Below, piece by piece: positions 60,382 through 64,000 of a DNA stretch of 64,000 nt; position 1 is the first letter of the stretch; each line of letters starts with the position of its first letter. The notes below the pieces were generated by a model that saw only the letters and a program-made list of their open reading frames with translations, was not told the origin of the DNA and searched no databases. The translations under genes were made by a program, and so were the position numbers. This DNA is from Pirellulales bacterium (lineage in GTDB: Bacteria > Planctomycetota > Planctomycetia > Pirellulales > JAEUIK01). The stretch covers positions 124,001-188,000 of the forward strand of contig JAHBXR010000003.1 in assembly GCA_019636335.1 (NCBI GenBank), written 5' to 3'.

Positions 60382-61161
60382 ATGAGACGAACGATCGGTC
60401 TGGCGGTCGTGTTCGTGCTGGCCGGTGCCGTCGGTTACGGATGGTACTTTTTCAATGGTCCAGTGCCTGGGCTGAAGATCCCATCGACGCCTCGTGGAAT
60501 GGAAAATGAGGCCCTGGCCGCCATGCATGCTCCCGAATCGGAGCCGGCCGAAGGTGATTCTCCGCGGATCGCGTTGCCAACGATTGCCATCGAGCCTTCC
60601 CTGGAGGAAATCGAGAACTTCCCGGCTCGGATCACCATTCGAGATGGCGCAGAGAGTCTTGTGACGGAGTACACGGGGCAGTTCCGCCGAAATAAGGTAA
60701 TTCTCGGCGCCATCGGCATCGATATCTACGACATTGCCAGTTACGTTGCCGAGCCGGCCAAGGACGGGACGTGGGAACTCCTCGAAGGTTTACTGGTCGA
60801 CGGCAAGGCCAAGATCTACATGATCCGCTTCCTCAACAACTTGCCGGGCCGACCGCTCATGAACGACATCTACAAGGACATCAATACAGAGTTCACCGAT
60901 GTCGATTTGGAGCGGTTTCAGGACAATGTCGACACGTTTTGTTCACAGTTCAAAGACGGTTCGCGGCGAGGCGACACGGTTTACATGGTTTGGCTCTCCG
61001 ACGGCAGAGTCTACAGCGCCTACAATACGGCTGATCCGCTCGCGCTGTTGGTCCATGACGTTCCCTTTGCGCGCGCCTTGTGGCGCAACTGGGCTGGCCC
61101 GCGGCGTGGTGATCTCCGCTTCAACCTCGTCCGCCAATATGCGGAAGACGCGGTTCCGTGA
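60382..61161 (+). CDS. Membrane-anchored chalcone-isomerase-like protein
   Basis: A 259-residue protein with one N-terminal helix (4-22), a short Pro-rich linker and a chalcone-isomerase-like domain (about 85-255). GIDIYDIASYVAE, MIRFLNNLPGRPLMNDIYKD, DLERFQDNVDTFCSQF and DTVYMVWLSDGRVYSAYN are diagnostic. Bacterial members of this fold generally lack flavonoid cyclisation; the fold is related to fatty-acid-binding proteins and non-catalytic CHI-like factors. It follows oleBC by 99 bases, with its own GGGAG site. A role in binding or shaping the lipid product of the fusion enzyme is plausible. Confidence 0.8.
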   Translation: MRRTIGLAVVFVLAGAVGYGWYFFNGPVPGLKIPSTPRGMENEALAAMHAPESEPAEGDSPRIALPTIAIEPSLEEIENFPARITIRDGAESLVTEYTGQFRRNKVILGAIGIDIYDIASYVAEPAKDGTWELLEGLLVDGKAKIYMIRFLNNLPGRPLMNDIYKDINTEFTDVDLERFQDNVDTFCSQFKDGSRRGDTVYMVWLSDGRVYSAYNTADPLALLVHDVPFARALWRNWAGPRRGDLRFNLVRQYAEDAVP

Positions 61162-61230
61162 AAGATCCTGGAGGACGTGAGTGTCCTCGTGCCTCGTTGC
61201 GACGAGCACTTCGAAAATGCAGCCTCTCGA

Positions 61231-63003
61231 CTACGGTGCGTCGGCCAGAAGCACTTCCGGCAGATCGACCAGCCGGGCTCGCAGGTATTCGCCCAGCCCT
61301 TTGGCTTGGGCATCGTAGCGCGACGACGAAGAAACTCCTTCGCCCAGTAGTCCGACCACGACGAAGTTCAACGAACGGATGTTCGGCAACTCGATGCGCC
61401 GGATGTCGAGTTTGGCCGCCTCGGGCAGCAGCTCGCGGAAACGCTCGAGCGTGAGATACGAGCTCAGCCAGGCATAGCCGGCCTCGCTGCGTGCCCAGAG
61501 ACCGACGTTGGCATTGCCCCCTTTGTCCCCCGAGCGGGCGCCGATCACCGTGCCCAGCGGCACGCGCTTCGTCAAACCCGCGGGCACGGGGGGCAATTTG
61601 ACGGCTGCTGGTTCGACGGGCGGGGCGCCGATCACCGGCGTCGACTTGACCGTGCGGCGCGAGCCATCCTCGCACACCACCACCTGCTCGACGAGATCCG
61701 CCGGCACGAGCGTCGGCCAGTAGACTCCGTACGGCGTGGCTTCGCCCGGCGGCGTCGTGAAGAACAAGCCCGGGTAGCTCGCCAGCGCCAACTCGACGAG
61801 CACGCTCGAGAAGGCGCGCCCCGCGCGCCCCGGATCAGGGCTCTTCATGATCACGCGCAGTTGGGCGCAGGCCTCGTTGTTCGTCGCGGGGTCCACCTTA
61901 TCGGTGCGGATCAACTCGTACGCGAGTCCCTTGGCCACCTCGGGGCCGAGTTCGCGCTCGAGCGTCTTGCGCACGAGGGCGGCCTTAGCGTCGACGTCAA
62001 GGCCCGTGAGGACGAAGGTCATCGCATTGCGGAAACCGCCGAGGTAGTTCAAGCAGATTTTGATGTCGCGCGGCGCCGGTTCTCCCTGCACGCCGCTGAT
62101 CAGGACGCGGTCCGCCCCCTGCTGTTCGAGCTGGATCGTATCGAAACGCGCGACGACGTCGGCGTTGGCATACGGCGCCCGATCGATTTCGTAGAGCAAC
62201 TGTGCCGTGACGGTGCCGACCGAGACAAGCCCCCCCGTGCCGGGATGCTTCGTGATGACGGCACTGCCATCGGCATGCATCTCGGCCAGCGGAAAGCCGG
62301 GGTGCGTGAGATCGGGTACCTCGCGAAAGAACGCATAGTTGCCACCGGTGGCCTGCGTGCCACACTCCAGCACGTGGCCGACGACGACCGCGCCGGCCAG
62401 TTGATCCCAATCATCGCGCTTCCAGCCAAAGTGCCAGGCGGCCGGACCGACCACGACCGAGGCATCGGTGACGCGCGGGCAGACGACCACATCGGCGCCC
62501 GACTCGAGCGCCTCGACGATGCCCCAGGCCCCCAGGTAGGCGTTGGCCGAAAGGGGCGTGACCGGCAGCTCGCGCAAGGGGCGCCCGGTGTCGAGATGGC
62601 GTAACTCGTGGCCGGCCTGCTGCAACTCGCCCAGACGCGGCAGCAGGTTATCCCCTTCGATGTGTGCGATGTTCGCCTTGAGGCCCAGCTTCTCGCACAA
62701 TTTGCGCAGCTCGGCGGCCAGGCCGGCGGGATTCAAACCTCCCGCGTTCGTGACGATCTTGACCTTCTTCTCGAGTGCCAGGCCGAGCGTGTCTTCCATC
62801 TGCTTGAGGAAGGTCGTGGCGTAGCCGCGCGAGCTGTCCTTCTGTTGCGACTTCCACAGAATGAGCATCGTCAGCTCGGCGAGATAGTCGCCGGTGAGGA
62901 AGTCGATGGGGCCTCCTTCGAGCATCTCGCGCGCGGCGGCAAGGCGGTCGCCATAGAAGCCAGAGCAGTTGGCGATACGAAGTGGTTCTCGGCTGGCAGC
63001 CAT
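61231..63003 (-). CDS. atuA: Acyclic terpene utilisation AtuA-like protein
   Basis: A 590-residue protein of the AtuA (DUF1446) family fused to its usual companion domain. Residues 1-470 contain IANCSGFYGDRLAAAREML, TNAGGLNPAGLA, DVVVCPRVTDASVVVGPAAWHF and LLYEIDRAPYANADVV. From about 485 the AtuA-like ferredoxin-fold domain follows (LGTVIGARSGDKGGNANVGLWAR, RFRELLPEAAKL). In Pseudomonas the Atu genes allow growth on citronellol and geraniol; the exact reaction of AtuA is not known. ATG 63003 has AGGGA nine bases upstream. It is directly downstream of the biotin-carboxylase gene, indicating an acyl-CoA carboxylation pathway. Confidence 0.85.
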   Translation of the reverse strand: MAASREPLRIANCSGFYGDRLAAAREMLEGGPIDFLTGDYLAELTMLILWKSQQKDSSRGYATTFLKQMEDTLGLALEKKVKIVTNAGGLNPAGLAAELRKLCEKLGLKANIAHIEGDNLLPRLGELQQAGHELRHLDTGRPLRELPVTPLSANAYLGAWGIVEALESGADVVVCPRVTDASVVVGPAAWHFGWKRDDWDQLAGAVVVGHVLECGTQATGGNYAFFREVPDLTHPGFPLAEMHADGSAVITKHPGTGGLVSVGTVTAQLLYEIDRAPYANADVVARFDTIQLEQQGADRVLISGVQGEPAPRDIKICLNYLGGFRNAMTFVLTGLDVDAKAALVRKTLERELGPEVAKGLAYELIRTDKVDPATNNEACAQLRVIMKSPDPGRAGRAFSSVLVELALASYPGLFFTTPPGEATPYGVYWPTLVPADLVEQVVVCEDGSRRTVKSTPVIGAPPVEPAAVKLPPVPAGLTKRVPLGTVIGARSGDKGGNANVGLWARSEAGYAWLSSYLTLERFRELLPEAAKLDIRRIELPNIRSLNFVVVGLLGEGVSSSSRYDAQAKGLGEYLRARLVDLPEVLLADAP

Positions 63004-63087
63004 GAAAATTGTCCCTGCAAGAGTGTATTTAGCACCGCGTGTGCGAGGCAACCGCCCTGTGGCGCTCGCACGAACGGCATGGGGCCG

Positions 63088-64000
63088 CTATTCAGCGGCG
63101 GTTTCTTCAATGACGGCCAGGACCGCGCCGGCGTCGACCTGGGCGGCACGCTCGACGCGCAACTCGGCGACGCGACCTGCCGCCGGAGCGGTGACCGGGT
63201 GCAGCATCTTCATCGACTCGATCACCAGCAGCACGTCGCCCGCCGCGACTTCGGCGCCGACTGATACTTTCACTTCATGCACCACGCCGGGCAAGGGGGC
63301 CACGAGCGAGCCTGCTTCCAAGGCCTCGTCGGGCAGCGGAAAAGGATCGATCTCGACGAGTTCGGTCGAGCCCAGCGAGCTTTCGACGAAGGACGTCGCG
63401 CCGGCGCGGTACACGTCGAAGGTGCGCTGCACGCCGGCCACCTCGAGGATGACCTGCGTAGGCGTGCAGGCCGCGAGCCGTACGGCGGCGATTTCACGGC
63501 CGTCGATTTCAAGCTGGAGCCCGGTCCGTTGGAAGCGATATCCCACGACGATCTCGCGACCGTCACAGGTAAAGCGTGCCTGTTGCAGTTGCGAGACATT
63601 ATTGCGCCAACCGCTGGGCACGTATCGCAGCACCGGTGTCGACTCTCGCCGCTCGGCCTGCGCCGCGAGGGCGGCCGCGGCGGCGTGCAAGCCCGTGGCA
63701 TCCTCGCCAGCCAGCGGCGCCCCGAGATCGGCCGGCTTGTGACGTACGAGGAAGTGCGTGTCGGTCTGGCCGGCGAGAAACTCGGGATGACGCAAGATAC
63801 GCACCAGCAATTCGCGATTCGTTCGCAGTCCGTGCAGGCGGCTCTTGGCCAGGGCCGATGCCAGGCGCGCGGCGGCCTCGTCGCGCGTCGGCGCGTGGGC
63901 GATGACCTTGGCGAGCATCGAATCGTAGTAGGGAGAAACCTCGCTCGTTCCCAAAACCCCCGACTCGATGCGCAGTCCCGGCAAGGCCGGAATGTCGAAG
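63088..64000 (-). CDS. Acyl-CoA carboxylase biotin-carboxylase/BCCP subunit, 5' part beyond window
   Basis: About 304 C-terminal residues are visible; the gene enters from beyond base 64000. They include the end of a biotin-carboxylase domain (SPYYDSMLAKVIAHAPTRDEA, SRLHGLRTNRELLVRILRHP), a linker region (BT-type, about 120-215 from the visible start), and a C-terminal biotin-carrier domain with the attachment motif ESMKMLH (Lys codon at 63208-63210). Such subunits carboxylate acetyl-, propionyl-, methylcrotonyl- or geranyl-CoA together with a carboxyltransferase. The neighbouring atuA suggests methylcrotonyl- or geranyl-CoA, but the choice is open. Confidence 0.88.
   Translation of the reverse strand, partial: FDIPALPGLRIESGVLGTSEVSPYYDSMLAKVIAHAPTRDEAAARLASALAKSRLHGLRTNRELLVRILRHPEFLAGQTDTHFLVRHKPADLGAPLAGEDATGLHAAAAALAAQAERRESTPVLRYVPSGWRNNVSQLQQARFTCDGREIVVGYRFQRTGLQLEIDGREIAAVRLAACTPTQVILEVAGVQRTFDVYRAGATSFVESSLGSTELVEIDPFPLPDEALEAGSLVAPLPGVVHEVKVSVGAEVAAGDVLLVIESMKMLHPVTAPAAGRVAELRVERAAQVDAGAVLAVIEETAAE

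Overview
The window is GC-rich, densely coded bacterial DNA and most likely comes from a planctomycete, Pirellulales-like in character. This is inferred from the gene set: Tat-exported Gfo/Idh/MocA and ThuA proteins, a triple TRASH/YHS metal protein, an M1 peptidase fused to HEAT repeats, tandem DUF6268-like beta-barrels, and many secreted proteins of unknown function. No rRNA gene, CRISPR array or intact insertion sequence was seen. One tRNA (Val, anticodon UAC) is present.

Region 1-13044 (minus strand) is a surface-glycan locus in two operons, each with a recognisable promoter. The upstream operon (13044 to 6052) encodes a SpsF-like nucleotidyltransferase, a NeuB-type nonulosonate synthase, a HAD-fold protein lacking its catalytic residues, a GT-B-like protein, a Wzx-type flippase and a CDP-alcohol phosphotransferase with an altered active site. 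The downstream operon (5832 to beyond base 1) encodes two GT2 enzymes, an orthodox CDP-alcohol phosphotransferase, a deacetylase-like protein, a GT4 enzyme and a GT9 enzyme cut by the window edge. Together they suggest a nonulosonate-containing glycan with phosphodiester-linked alcohol substituents.

Region 13239-23322 is mostly metabolic: an isocitrate lyase/PEP mutase family enzyme, folE with a hairpin leader, an 8-TM protein, a zinc-ribbon membrane protein, a 990-residue FAD/Fe-S oxidoreductase overlapping moaD, then moaE-moaA and an ABC-F ATPase. Region 23430-31455 carries tRNA-Val, an oxalate-decarboxylase-type bicupin, a frameshifted hicB relic, SDR and Gfo/Idh enzymes, a cysteine-rich/TRASH metal-protein pair, a TMTC-like membrane glycosyltransferase with TPRs and an exported glutathione peroxidase. 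Region 31633-43381 holds an NHL/ThuA pair, a GT-C protein, M1-HEAT aminopeptidase, a serine hydrolase whose signal peptide lies in a dispersed repeat, two structured repeats, sulfite reductase and pgpA. Region 43543-55169 is envelope-oriented: paralogous barrels, an ABC-2 permease, a ComEA-like HhH protein, a hipA remnant, a Tat oxidoreductase, a glycine-rich secreted protein and other secreted or membrane proteins.

The most unusual part is 55473-61161. A TetR regulator is divergent, across a near-perfect palindromic operator, from a secreted esterase, an OleB-OleC-like fusion (alpha/beta hydrolase plus beta-lactone-synthetase-type adenylating domain) and a membrane-anchored chalcone-isomerase-like protein. 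The fused hydrolase has Cys where OleB has Asp, and no OleA or OleD is nearby. This looks like a regulated beta-lactone, olefin or lipid pathway of unknown product. The window ends in an acyl-CoA catabolic locus (AtuA-like protein and the 3' part of a biotin-dependent carboxylase).
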